Shown here piece by piece: positions 8,462-17,741 of a DNA stretch of 64,000 nucleotides. Position numbers and translations under genes: made by a program. Origin of the DNA: Ardenticatenaceae bacterium. GTDB lineage: Bacteria; Chloroflexota; Anaerolineae; Promineifilales; Promineifilaceae. The stretch lies in the NCBI GenBank assembly GCA_020634565.1, contig JACKBN010000002.1, forward strand, positions 682,001 through 746,000, in the 5' to 3' direction. The notes under the pieces are model-generated. The model was given only the letters and a program-made list of their open reading frames with translations. It ran no database searches and had not been told where the DNA came from. Numbering within the stretch: the first letter of the stretch is position 1; every line of letters starts with the position of its first letter.

Positions 8462-9757
8462 TTAGACAATATCACCGCGTTCGTAGCGAATGGCTTCTGT
8501 CAACCGCGTTAGATCGTGACGATTGCGCCAATAGTTGACCATTTCACGCGCCTTGGCTGGTTTGCTCTGCCCGGGCAATGATTCAAAATCCATCCCCAAA
8601 TCAAAGCATAAGGTGCGCAGCTCATCCAGATCAAAAGAATCCACCAAAGCATGGCGAATGCGGGCCAATTCCGCGCCGGACGCAGGCTTGGCAGCAGCCG
8701 TAGTGGCCTCCAATTGGGCGTATTGTCGCAGCCAGGTTCGGAAGATACGGCCGTTTATAAAAGCTTCCTCATCTGCCATATAAAGTAAGCCATAGCTGTG
8801 CAGACGGCGCACAATACCATCCAGTTCCAGCGGTGAAAAATCGAGGTCGGTTAACGGCCGTTCCCCGGTAACCGCTAGAAGAATGGTGCGTTCATTGCTG
8901 GTCAAATTGTGCCACCATTGGTCAAAATAAGGTGCCAGATCTGCCGCCAACTGCTGCCGGGCCTCCTCAGCCTCTGGAGCGCTACCAGCCCGTTTATGCC
9001 GGAACCATTTAGCGGCCGTTGCCTGCACAAAAAAGGGTAAAGAGCCCGCCAACTCCTGAATCTCCCGCACCTCATCCTCAGAAAATGTCACCCCACCCTT
9101 GGCCGCTGGCGTATCAATCAATGAGGTCGCTTCGGTCAGTTCCAGGGAAGACATGTAAATCGGCGTCGGATAAAAAATGTTGTAAAAGGGAGACGTAGGC
9201 GGCAACCCCATCCGCGTACCCAAGGTGTACAAATCCCAATAAGAGGCGGTGACGCACGCCAAATCATAATCCAGCACGCCGGTCATGGCCCGCAGCTCGG
9301 TGAGAAAATCTTGCGTAAACGCCTCTGTGCGCAAATGATCGAACTCATCCAGCAGCAGCACGATGCGGGTATCGGGAAAGTGACACAGGTAGGCTTCCAC
9401 GTCATACAGCTTGGTTTGCCCCTGCGGTGATTCTTTCCACAAAAAATCAGTCTTGGCCCGCCCCATGCTCACCTTTAGCCGCTGCAAAAGTCGGTGATAA
9501 AAATCCGAAGGCGTTTTGCAGGAAGACATGTCTACGTACACCATGGTGTACTCGTCGGGATTTGGCAGAAAATGGGCCATCGTGTCCGGATGAGCTACAT
9601 ACTGCAAAAAGGAGGTTTTACCCGCGCGGCGCAAGCCTAAAATGCTGACAGACTGTGCCTGCCGCCCACCTATAATTTCATAAAAGCGGGTTATTTGTTC
9701 ATGACGGCCGTAAAAATCGGCCGGATGTTTAATTGGGTGTCCAACAATGTAAGACAT
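8462..9757 (-). CDS. STAND/AAA-type NTPase with C-terminal effector-associated-like domain
   Basis: The 431-aa protein starts with an Orc/STAND-like NTPase: FYGRHEQI entry motif, Walker A GLRRAGKTS (41-49), Walker B IVLLLDEFDHL (about 132-142), and a sensor-type strand ending CVTASYWDL. A winged-helix-like part follows (about 270-345). The last ~65 residues, separated by an Ala-rich linker, read LVDSFDLDELRTLCFDLGMDFESLPG...KAREMVNYW. This is the helical death-like module called effector-associated domain (EAD7-like from memory) in bacterial conflict and signalling systems, where matching copies recruit effectors. The NTPase part is clearly related to the C-terminal NTPase of the next gene upstream (9877-14064), which reads the same way 120 bases away. 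No nuclease or protease effector is fused. Confidence 0.82.
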   Translation of the reverse strand: MSYIVGHPIKHPADFYGRHEQITRFYEIIGGRQAQSVSILGLRRAGKTSFLQYVAHPDTMAHFLPNPDEYTMVYVDMSSCKTPSDFYHRLLQRLKVSMGRAKTDFLWKESPQGQTKLYDVEAYLCHFPDTRIVLLLDEFDHLRTEAFTQDFLTELRAMTGVLDYDLACVTASYWDLYTLGTRMGLPPTSPFYNIFYPTPIYMSSLELTEATSLIDTPAAKGGVTFSEDEVREIQELAGSLPFFVQATAAKWFRHKRAGSAPEAEEARQQLAADLAPYFDQWWHNLTSNERTILLAVTGERPLTDLDFSPLELDGIVRRLHSYGLLYMADEEAFINGRIFRTWLRQYAQLEATTAAAKPASGAELARIRHALVDSFDLDELRTLCFDLGMDFESLPGQSKPAKAREMVNYWRNRHDLTRLTEAIRYERGDIV

Positions 9758-9876
9758 AATTTATACAGAGCTCCGCCAAATAGAATCGCCCTAACCCAAA
9801 CTGGCAAACAAGTTAAGGAGGCGATTCCTTGGGCAACGGCCGTTTCCCCCATCCCCATAAGGGAAACGAGCATTGC

Positions 9877-12800
9877 TTAAGTCGTCGATAAGAGTGATCC
9901 CAAAGGATGTTTACGCGCCACCCAGCGCCGTAGCAAGTCAAACGAAATGGCGTACGCGTAATCTTTGCTGATGAGCGTCGGTTCCCAACCATTTGGCTGC
10001 GCCAGACGGCGTTGAATCTGTCGCTCAACAGGCACCCGCGTCAGCAAACGCCGTACTTCCAACTGCTTAAGCGCCATATTGATCGCATCTTCAGAGTAGC
10101 TTGTTTCACGCAAGCGCGCCGAAATTTCCGCACGCGATACGTTTTCCTCGCCAATATCGTGTGTACCAGCCAATGACGCCATCACAAACCGCTCAACGGC
10201 CGTACTCTCGTTCCAAAGATGCTGCAAATGACTATCATCCTCTTCAATTACCAGGTTGATTGTGTCGCGCACATCTCCAATGGTAATCAGCTTACTGCGC
10301 CGCCCTTCCATGTTGGTCGAGCTTACCAAACGATGGCAGATCAACTGACTAAAATAGGGCTGCCCACGCGTTGTTAACCAGATGCGATCCACCGCCAAAT
10401 CATCATACTGAATCATCGGGGCCACTGGCTCACGAATCAATTTTTCTGTCTCTTCACGACTTAAGAAATCTATCTCCCGGCTGATACCCACATGGAAGAT
10501 AATGCTCCAATAATCTTCCACCAGCTGATTGGTGCCAGCCAAAATAAAGGTTACCCGCGACCGGTGCTGCATCAGCGACCGCAAATATGGGAAAATATCA
10601 GACGACAAACGCCCACGTTCTACACTTTCCTGCAGTTGCTCCAGTTCATCAATAATCAAAACCAGCAAACCTTTCGGCGGCAGCTTGTCTTCAATTTCAT
10701 CCAAAAACTGATCGAATTCACTAAACAAAGTGCCATTGGTAGACCAGTTTTCACGAGGTGTGATAATAATGCCCCGCTTGTGCAAATTACGAATGATGTG
10801 CTGGCTCAAACGGGCAAAGAATTCCGGCATCTCACAACCCGCCAGCCGCTGCAAATCAATGTAAACCGGGTAAATGGGATATCCAGGATATTCGCGAATT
10901 GTTTTACCCCGCTTACCACCTACCAACTGATACAACGTTGACGTCTTGCCCATGCGACGCTGCCCATACAAAATGAGCGTATGAGGCTGCGTCTTACCTA
11001 GCAGATTCTCTTCAATCCACATGAACACGTCTTCACGACCCTGATACAGATCTTCAGATGCTGGCGTCAGCGGCTTACCCACTACGTATGGATTGTCAAT
11101 GTGGAAGAGCGAACGCTCCTGCGCCTGGAAGTTAACCGGCTTTTCGATGAGCTGACGGTATTCGTGCCCGCGCACATCATAATAGGTCGCCCGAATGGTC
11201 AGGTTGGTCTGCTTTTCACGAGGCTGCAACCAGATAGACAGCGGAAATTCCTGCCCGGCATCCAGTGTGCCCACCGATATGATGGCCGAATCACGTTCTG
11301 TCTCATACCCATTGGAAGGCAAAATCTCCAGCGTCGCATTTTCCACCAGATTACCAAACAGCGGGTTGATCAGGCGTGCCAACACATTGGCCCGACCCCG
11401 GCTAACAACAACATCTTCATTTTCCAGCTCAAAATCGAGCGAAACTAGTAAATCAGAACCCACAGTGGCCGTAATTTCGCCCAGCTCTTGCAAGATCATC
11501 CGAGTAGTGTCGGAAATGGGCCGGTTGTCGATGGTGCGCAGCCGCTCAATTTCGGCGCGGGACACCAACACATTTTCGCGGTCAGTTGAGAAGCGCTGCG
11601 CATACCAGTCAAATTCCTCACGCGTGATGGGATGGCGTGGCAGCAGTTCAATCTGGAAAATACGGAATTCGTAATCCTTAAAGACAAATTCACGACGAGA
11701 GAATTGCCGTTTGTTGACCGGCTTAAATTCATGCACGATGCGGTAATCTTTGGGGTTGCGAATGCCCAATTCCTCTTGCAGTTCGCGCTGAATAGCTCGG
11801 GCAAAGGAGTCACGGTCGCCTTTTTGGTTGTCTACCTTACCACCCACCAGGTTGAACATGCCCCAGTTGCTGTTCCATTGGAGTAAGTATTTGCGATCTT
11901 CCCCACTGCCAACGGTAATGGCGGCGAAGGAACTGCGCTGACGCAAATTACTGAGCACTTCGGTGAGGTCAGACGGCCGTTCCCCACCCTCAATTGCCTG
12001 CTTACCAGAAACCAACGCGCTGCACAGTGCCAGGCGCTTGGCCCACGGCGCATCATCCAGCCCCTTAAACTTGAGGGCCGCCACGCTGTGGAAAAAGACC
12101 GCCACCGGGAAATGATACTTAAAGCGCTCTGGACTATACGTCTCAGCAATTTGCCGCAGCGAAAAGAGAAAGTAGAGCAGATTTTCCGAATACATCGGGA
12201 AATGCGTATACAGGTTATCGTACCATTCCGGCTGAAAATCACGCAGGTTCGAGAGAAAATCTTCAAAGGTGAATTCGGCCGTTTGCAGCAGCACATTTTC
12301 TACCAGCAAAGCAAACTGCGTCGCCGTGTTCTCATCCCACAATCCCTCATCCACCATCTCTTTATACAGGCGGTACAAAATGTGGGTGCGGAACTCCACT
12401 TCCAGCTTGGCCAGATCGAAATACACATGCCCTGGCCGTGCATCCGAAAAGTCAATGAACCAAACCGGCATCTCATCGCTAACTTCCACCAAAATATTGC
12501 TGGTGTTCAAATCCCCATGCACCACAGGCGACACCTGCGGAATCGGCACAATCATGTCCTCACGGCCGATTTCCCACAGCAAACAGCGCACATTGGTAAT
12601 CGGTGACAAAAAGCGACCCGAAGCAAATTCAAAAGAATCGTTCTCAAAGTCAAAATCAGTGCCTGTAATGGATTTGATACTATCGGCCAAAATCGTTTCA
12701 TCTGTAGCGGAAACGCGACCACGCACGCTAATCCGCTTGCCGCGACGGAACACGGGGTGGGTCAACATTTCCCGCTGTGACGCGCGCAGCCGAATCTTAA

Positions 12801-14064
12801 AGCGCAAAATAGGATGATTTTTGTCCTTCAGCAAATTAGAAATAGGATAGCGTGAGATCAAATCATCGTGAACGTACAAGACACCTTCTTTTGTGTCTAA
12901 CTCCGCCACCTCAAAACCGCGCAGCACCACGGTGGGATGCTCTCCATTGCGCATTGCCTGGTGAATACCGCGCAAAGCTGGGTTCACCGGCACGGCTGAA
13001 AGTGTGGTCAATTCATCGGCAGAGATCACATAATCTGCGCCACCTTCTTCTGGATCGATCAAAACCGCATCATCAAGCGTTAGGCTTGGAGGCAATACGC
13101 GCGCATAGAGCGGTGCCCAATAGCGCAGCTCCGTGTCGGAGCTACCGGCATACAACTGCTCAAGGCTCAGACGCAATTGTGACAAAACTTTGTCGATGAG
13201 CTCTTTGCGCACCCGATTTTGATCACGCAAAAACTGTGTAAGCGTGATGGCATCTTTGTTGGAGCCAGCCAAGGTGTAACAAGCACCAGCTAAATGCTCC
13301 CCGCGAATCATCTTGCCCTGAATTTGGCCTACTGGCCGGTTCAGCCGAGGCTGAATGAGGCGTTCCTGTTTTTCTTGAACGGCCTCCAAACGGTCGGCCA
13401 CATCAATTTTTAGAATACGCTTGAGCTGATGCGCTGGTTTGACAGTGTAAATACGAGACCCGCTAAATCCCTCATCCATGCGGAAAATTTGTACCACGTC
13501 ACTTCCGGCAAACAACCGTTTGATGATGTACCGTTCTTCGGGGTTTTGGGTGAGCGCTTCCAGATCGGTATAGCTCAAGCCGGGTTCAATACGCGGCTTA
13601 AGCGTGTCGCTGGCATATTGGGCAAATAATTCTTGCCATTTTGTCGATGAAAAAACGTGCTTTTGCACCTGCTCTACCAGGCTGGACACGGTTGGTGACT
13701 CTTTTAAGAAATGCCAGGTTGCGCCAGCACGCATTAAATAACGCATGCGATCATCGGCATCGCTGGTAAAGACAACGATGGGCAATTTCGGCCGTATTTC
13801 GCGCGCCTGGGTCATGAACATGATGATCTCGGACAAAGAATCTTTATCGGCGTCAATAAAGATCAGATCAATATCACGATTGAGGTTAACGACGTCCAGG
13901 GCTTTATCAAAGGCGTTTTCTACGTAGAACTTAAAGATGTGTGTATGAACCAAAACATTGGCAGGAAAGGATGGCAAGGACTGTGTATTTTGCTGCTGGG
14001 AAAACGCGCCAGCAACACAAAGTGTTTTGAGTTTCATGACACCACGGAATAATCCAGATGTCAT
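9877..14064 (-). CDS. Giant signalling fusion: receiver, TCAD9-like kinase fold, OB-like, Nudix, beta-sandwich, STAND NTPase
   Basis: This is a 1395-aa cytoplasmic protein. Residues 10-135 look like a CheY receiver, with IDLIFIDADKD (acceptor Asp 75 in GTG numbering), VVFTS and a late Lys (FLKE). Residues ~140-620 are a kinase/aminoglycoside-phosphotransferase fold with VVHGDLNTSNILVE and WFIDFSDARPGHVYFDLAKLE. This is the signature I associate with ternary-complex-associated domain 9. An OB-like segment (ISVRGRVSATDETILADS, ~440-470) is inserted in it. Residues ~715-850 form a Nudix domain with box RELQEELGI. A beta-sandwich spans ~870-980. The C-terminal NTPase has GQRRMGKTS (~1036) and LLVLIIDELEQL (~1134), then a winged helix. 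I start at ATG 14064, which has AGGAGGA nine bases upstream; the frame also has a GTG at 14094. Biochemistry unknown; a regulated NTP/nucleotide-sensing switch is the natural guess. Confidence 0.85.
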   Translation of the reverse strand: MTSGLFRGVMKLKTLCVAGAFSQQQNTQSLPSFPANVLVHTHIFKFYVENAFDKALDVVNLNRDIDLIFIDADKDSLSEIIMFMTQAREIRPKLPIVVFTSDADDRMRYLMRAGATWHFLKESPTVSSLVEQVQKHVFSSTKWQELFAQYASDTLKPRIEPGLSYTDLEALTQNPEERYIIKRLFAGSDVVQIFRMDEGFSGSRIYTVKPAHQLKRILKIDVADRLEAVQEKQERLIQPRLNRPVGQIQGKMIRGEHLAGACYTLAGSNKDAITLTQFLRDQNRVRKELIDKVLSQLRLSLEQLYAGSSDTELRYWAPLYARVLPPSLTLDDAVLIDPEEGGADYVISADELTTLSAVPVNPALRGIHQAMRNGEHPTVVLRGFEVAELDTKEGVLYVHDDLISRYPISNLLKDKNHPILRFKIRLRASQREMLTHPVFRRGKRISVRGRVSATDETILADSIKSITGTDFDFENDSFEFASGRFLSPITNVRCLLWEIGREDMIVPIPQVSPVVHGDLNTSNILVEVSDEMPVWFIDFSDARPGHVYFDLAKLEVEFRTHILYRLYKEMVDEGLWDENTATQFALLVENVLLQTAEFTFEDFLSNLRDFQPEWYDNLYTHFPMYSENLLYFLFSLRQIAETYSPERFKYHFPVAVFFHSVAALKFKGLDDAPWAKRLALCSALVSGKQAIEGGERPSDLTEVLSNLRQRSSFAAITVGSGEDRKYLLQWNSNWGMFNLVGGKVDNQKGDRDSFARAIQRELQEELGIRNPKDYRIVHEFKPVNKRQFSRREFVFKDYEFRIFQIELLPRHPITREEFDWYAQRFSTDRENVLVSRAEIERLRTIDNRPISDTTRMILQELGEITATVGSDLLVSLDFELENEDVVVSRGRANVLARLINPLFGNLVENATLEILPSNGYETERDSAIISVGTLDAGQEFPLSIWLQPREKQTNLTIRATYYDVRGHEYRQLIEKPVNFQAQERSLFHIDNPYVVGKPLTPASEDLYQGREDVFMWIEENLLGKTQPHTLILYGQRRMGKTSTLYQLVGGKRGKTIREYPGYPIYPVYIDLQRLAGCEMPEFFARLSQHIIRNLHKRGIIITPRENWSTNGTLFSEFDQFLDEIEDKLPPKGLLVLIIDELEQLQESVERGRLSSDIFPYLRSLMQHRSRVTFILAGTNQLVEDYWSIIFHVGISREIDFLSREETEKLIREPVAPMIQYDDLAVDRIWLTTRGQPYFSQLICHRLVSSTNMEGRRSKLITIGDVRDTINLVIEEDDSHLQHLWNESTAVERFVMASLAGTHDIGEENVSRAEISARLRETSYSEDAINMALKQLEVRRLLTRVPVERQIQRRLAQPNGWEPTLISKDYAYAISFDLLRRWVARKHPLGSLLSTT

Positions 14065-14454
14065 CTCTTCTGATCCTCCTAAGAGACTTACCACAATTGT
14101 TACCGCTCACGGGGCATGCAGTACCCTTGTTGTGAGAACATTCCAATTGACAAAAAGTGGACAAGCAATTGTGAATGACGGTTAACCGCCTAGAGAAACG
14201 GCCGTTTGGGTGGAACCCTTTATATTCAATTAGGTACTTCTCTGTGAACAAACCTTAAATAATTGTCACCATTATGCCCGGTACTAGAACGTATGCCTAG
14301 TTCACATAATAAGACGTTGGTACTACTAAATACCAGAGAAAATAGGCAATGGGTACTAATTTCAGGGAAATATCTTAAAATTTTATGAGTTTTGCCCAAT
14401 GGCATGAGGGGATTGTTTAGGCCAAAAGGGTCAGCAGCTATGCGAACTGGCTGG
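14065..14454. other. Intergenic region, no gene seen
   Basis: This 390-base stretch separates the giant fusion gene from the glycosyltransferase operon. It holds one ACGGCCGT near 14197 and the Shine-Dalgarno of the fusion gene (14074-14080). A possible 80-residue frame on the minus strand (14226-14468) overlaps the glycosyltransferase stop and shows no protein-like pattern. No convincing promoter pair or hairpin was found. Confidence 0.5.
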
Positions 14455-15597
14455 CTAATGCAAACCAAATTGCTGGTAAATTTTTAACAATTGCTGGGCA
14501 GCAGTCTGCCAGGAAAACTGTTTTGCCTGGGTCAGTCCGGCAAGAACGAGCTTGTCACGTAGCTCAATGTCGGTCAGCAAGGCCAGCATATTTTCTGTCC
14601 AGGCAGCCTCATCTGTAGGCGGTAGTTGGCGAGCGGCCGTTCCAGCAACTTCGGGAAGTGAGGAACTGTTAGAGGTGAGTACGGCCGTTCCGCAACCCAT
14701 CGCCTCAAGCAAAGGCAGCCCAAAGCCTTCGTATAAACTGGGGAAGACAAACAGATCCGCTTCGCTGTAAAGCGTAGGCAAATCGGCATCATCAACGAAG
14801 CCAATGAAGTGAACTCGTCCAGTCAGCCCCTGTCTTTCCACTTCGGCGAGCATCTCATCATAGAGCCAGCCTTTGCCACCGGAGATGACCAGATGATGAG
14901 GCACTTTATCGGCCAGCAGCGCAAAAGCGCGAATGAGCATCTGGTAATTTTTACGAGGTTGGAGTGTGCCCACACTGAGAATGTAGGGCCAATCTTGCAG
15001 GTGGTATTTGTGGCGAACGGCCGTTATCAGTGCCCCATCCTCCACCGGCTCAAAACGTTCGTGCACACCGCTGTACAACACTGTCACCTTCTCCGGCGGC
15101 ACCTGCCAGATGTTGAGCAAATCCTGCCGGGTCGCGTCAGAATCGGCCAAAATGTGCGTGGCGCGGCCAATGGACCAGGGCACCACCTGATTCAGGTAAG
15201 TGACCAGTCGCTCGGGGAACACATGTGGGTAATGGACAAAAGAGAGATCATGGACGGTGAGCAGGGTGGGAATACGGCCGTTTACCGGCGGCAATACAAA
15301 ATCTGGCGAATGGAACAAATCGATCTGACCCGTCACCCACTGGACGGGCAGCGGCAGCCGCAAACGGTACCATAAACGATACAGCCAGCGCTCATCCAAA
15401 GGCGCTGGCTTATGAACAAAATTTTTGGTTTGGGGCAACGGCTCAGGAACGGGCAGTGTGGCCGGTGGTTTTGCCGAAAACAACTGGTAGCTATTTTGCG
15501 CGTCAACCGCAGCCAACGCCTGCACCAATTCGCGCGTATAGCGCCCAATGCCCCCACCCTGCGTCAGCGCCGCCGTTACATCAATGCCAATACGCAT
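14455..15597 (-). CDS. Glycosyltransferase family 4 (GT-B)
   Basis: The 380-aa protein opens with MRIGIDVTAALTQGGGIGRYTREL, the acceptor-side glycine loop of GT4 enzymes. It has the linker strand YILSVGTLQPRKNYQMLIRA (about residues 195-215) and the donor-site motif LFVFPSLYEGFGLPLLEAMGCG with the EX7E pair. These enzymes transfer a sugar from a nucleotide donor at the cytoplasmic face of the membrane, usually onto a lipid-linked oligosaccharide. It is the last gene of an operon with UXS-like, Wzy and GtrA genes, spaced 11 bases from the GtrA stop, so it probably helps build the same surface polysaccharide. The start is the ATG at 15597 rather than the GTG one codon earlier. Donor and acceptor are unknown. 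Confidence 0.93.
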   Translation of the reverse strand: MRIGIDVTAALTQGGGIGRYTRELVQALAAVDAQNSYQLFSAKPPATLPVPEPLPQTKNFVHKPAPLDERWLYRLWYRLRLPLPVQWVTGQIDLFHSPDFVLPPVNGRIPTLLTVHDLSFVHYPHVFPERLVTYLNQVVPWSIGRATHILADSDATRQDLLNIWQVPPEKVTVLYSGVHERFEPVEDGALITAVRHKYHLQDWPYILSVGTLQPRKNYQMLIRAFALLADKVPHHLVISGGKGWLYDEMLAEVERQGLTGRVHFIGFVDDADLPTLYSEADLFVFPSLYEGFGLPLLEAMGCGTAVLTSNSSSLPEVAGTAARQLPPTDEAAWTENMLALLTDIELRDKLVLAGLTQAKQFSWQTAAQQLLKIYQQFGLH

Positions 15598-15608
15598 CAC
15601 AAAAAATG

Positions 15609-16163
15609 CTACTCAACGTCGTTATAAGTCCAATAGCGGTTGACGAAGAAATTCCAGAACATCACCACGATGACCGCCAACACCAACGCCAGGTTATCCC
15701 CGATGCGCACACTGTATGCTTCCAAAGCGGGGACGGTGGCCACCAGGTTGGTAAACGGGGTGTGGGTGTAGGTGATAATTGGCACGCGAATAACAATGCC
15801 CGCCACGCTAACCACGGTAAATTGCGCCAACTGCCGTCTTATTGACCGGGAACGGGAATCAGGATAGGTCCAGTAGCGGTTCCACAAAAAGTTACTCACA
15901 ATCGCCGCAATAAACGAGAGTGTCGAGGCAAATGTTCGGGCCAATGAAATGGTTTGTTCATCATTGAGCCCTAAATTAACCAGAAAGTTATGAAAGGCCG
16001 TGCCGTTACTCAACAGGATTTCAAACGGCCGTAAACTCAAATTAAAAATGCCAAAATCAACAATAAACCCAATAGCGCCAACCACGGCAAATTTAAGAAA
16101 GCGTTCCGCCTCTTTTTCATTGACGCCAAATCGGCCAGCCATACCGGCAAGCATAGTAACCAT
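15609..16163 (-). CDS. GtrA family membrane protein
   Basis: The 184-aa protein has the GtrA pattern: RFLKFAVVGAIGFIVDFGIFNL near the start, a central FIAAIVSNFLWNRYWTYPD and a repeat of the same ending, FWNFFVNRYWTYND, at the C-terminus. There are four hydrophobic segments. GtrA proteins are thought to flip or position polyprenyl-phosphate-linked sugars across the membrane for polysaccharide modification. It sits 11 bases after the Wzy-like gene and 11 bases before the glycosyltransferase, all in one operon. A 40-residue insertion-like loop (about 45-75) lies between the first two spans. Confidence 0.92.
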   Translation of the reverse strand: MVTMLAGMAGRFGVNEKEAERFLKFAVVGAIGFIVDFGIFNLSLRPFEILLSNGTAFHNFLVNLGLNDEQTISLARTFASTLSFIAAIVSNFLWNRYWTYPDSRSRSIRRQLAQFTVVSVAGIVIRVPIITYTHTPFTNLVATVPALEAYSVRIGDNLALVLAVIVVMFWNFFVNRYWTYNDVE

Positions 16164-16174
16164 ATAATTCCTCT

Positions 16175-17704
16175 TTACAACGTAATTTCCCAGATTTTAC
16201 GGCGATTTTCTGCTATAAAATCTGTATATCTTTCATCTAATAATTGTAGCAAGCCAAACAGTGCGCCCAATTGAATATAAATGTTGTTGACGTACAGCTT
16301 GTCTACCAGGTGATGCACCGTCAATGCCGTCCAAACGCCGAGCAAGCCCAAGGCCACGCCGCGCTGCCAACCATCGCCCTGTCGTATAACGCGAATGGTT
16401 TGCCAGAAAACGGCCGTCCATAACCCCAAATACACGACCAGGCCCAAAATCCCCGTCTCCGCCAGTAAGTTCAAATAATAGTTGTGCGCATGGCCCAAGG
16501 GATACGGCCAATTGATAAGCGCGTAATCGGCATAGGCAGGCTCATAATTGCCAAAACCCACGCCCAGCCACGGTTGATCTTCCGCCATGCTTACCGCCGC
16601 CTGCCAATGCGCCAGCCGCTCTAACACCGCATAATTCTCATCCGTCACATCCACGCCGCGCACATCGCCAAAGCGAAGATCTTCGCTAAAGCTGGTTATG
16701 CGCTCTGTGATTGAGGCAGGCACCAAACCCACCTGGCTGCCGCCCAAAAGCAACAAGCCACCTAGCAAAAGCAGCAGCATCCCCTGCCACAGCTTACGCG
16801 GCCAAAACAGCACCATAACGGCCGTTCCAACCCCCAAACTCAGCCACGCACCGCGGCTCCAGGAAGCAACCACTGCCGCCACAGCAACAGCTGCAACAAG
16901 ACCCACAACCAGCGCAGGCAACCAATCCGCCAGACGCCATTCCCAACGCCGCACCACCGGCCACAAACCGGGCAAAAAGCTCAGCAAGATACCCAGGGCC
17001 AGCACGGCCGTTAAATTCATAAACCCGCCAAACGGATTCGGCTGATTAAACGTGCCGTACGCCCGATAAAAACGGCCCAGCACCAAAAAATGCTCCGGCC
17101 CATCGGGTTGAATAGCAAACTGGTAAATACCCAATGCTGCCTGACTCAAGCCAGCCACAAACAGTGCCCCCAGCAGCCAAATCAATGGCGACCGGCCACG
17201 AGCCGTGCGTCGCGCCCGCCACAGTGACACCCGATCCACAACCAGCAGCATAATGGCCAACATTTCTATCCACTTGAGTAGCTCTCTAAAGCCAAAGTTA
17301 TAAGATGGCGCATCCACGACAGAAACGGCCGTAACACCCATAAACAGCGCCAACGGCACCGCCAAAAACGTACGCGGCACAAAAAGCCGTCGATCACGCA
17401 AACCGTGAGCCACCCAGGAAAGCAGGCTGAGCAGCAGATAAAGCTGCCCACTGTCCAGCAGCCCCGTCTCTGTCGCACCTAACGGCCCGGTAAGCAACGC
17501 CGCAAACAGCCCTGCCATCGGCTCGATGAGGATCAGCAGCAGAACGGCCGTACGCAGCAGCAATAACCCCGCCTCTGCCGGAGGTAGCTGCGTCAGCACA
17601 CCACCAATCAGCACAGCCAGCAGCACAAATCCGGCTGGCTGCCATTTGGTCGGGCCAGCCAGCCGGGAAAAAATGTGTGGAGAATACGGCCGTAATCGCT
17701 GCAA
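16175..17704 (-). CDS. O-antigen ligase/polymerase family membrane protein (Wzy/WaaL-like)
   Basis: The 509-aa protein has about twelve membrane spans and the large periplasmic loop typical of the Wzy_C domain (about residues 330-430): SRGAWLSLGVGTAVMVLFW, then DQPWLGVGFGNYEPAYADY, then GHAHNYYLNLLAETGILGL, where the conserved His lies. The family joins lipid-linked glycans to each other or to a lipid acceptor outside the membrane. Gene order (UXS-like, this gene, GtrA, GT4) points to a surface polysaccharide. It is the intact counterpart of the ligase domain in the broken gene at 1991-5134, and the two share the WxGVGxxN...HxHN pattern. It contains several ACGGCCGT copies, unlike the conserved housekeeping genes. 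Confidence 0.9.
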   Translation of the reverse strand: MQRLRPYSPHIFSRLAGPTKWQPAGFVLLAVLIGGVLTQLPPAEAGLLLLRTAVLLLILIEPMAGLFAALLTGPLGATETGLLDSGQLYLLLSLLSWVAHGLRDRRLFVPRTFLAVPLALFMGVTAVSVVDAPSYNFGFRELLKWIEMLAIMLLVVDRVSLWRARRTARGRSPLIWLLGALFVAGLSQAALGIYQFAIQPDGPEHFLVLGRFYRAYGTFNQPNPFGGFMNLTAVLALGILLSFLPGLWPVVRRWEWRLADWLPALVVGLVAAVAVAAVVASWSRGAWLSLGVGTAVMVLFWPRKLWQGMLLLLLGGLLLLGGSQVGLVPASITERITSFSEDLRFGDVRGVDVTDENYAVLERLAHWQAAVSMAEDQPWLGVGFGNYEPAYADYALINWPYPLGHAHNYYLNLLAETGILGLVVYLGLWTAVFWQTIRVIRQGDGWQRGVALGLLGVWTALTVHHLVDKLYVNNIYIQLGALFGLLQLLDERYTDFIAENRRKIWEITL

Positions 17705-17741
17705 AATAAGCTCTTAAAGACCCGTCAGGTCTGGAAAATCA

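Noticed and set aside
14226..14468. 80-residue minus-strand frame
   Set aside because: It overlaps the glycosyltransferase stop, has no ribosome site and has an implausible composition.
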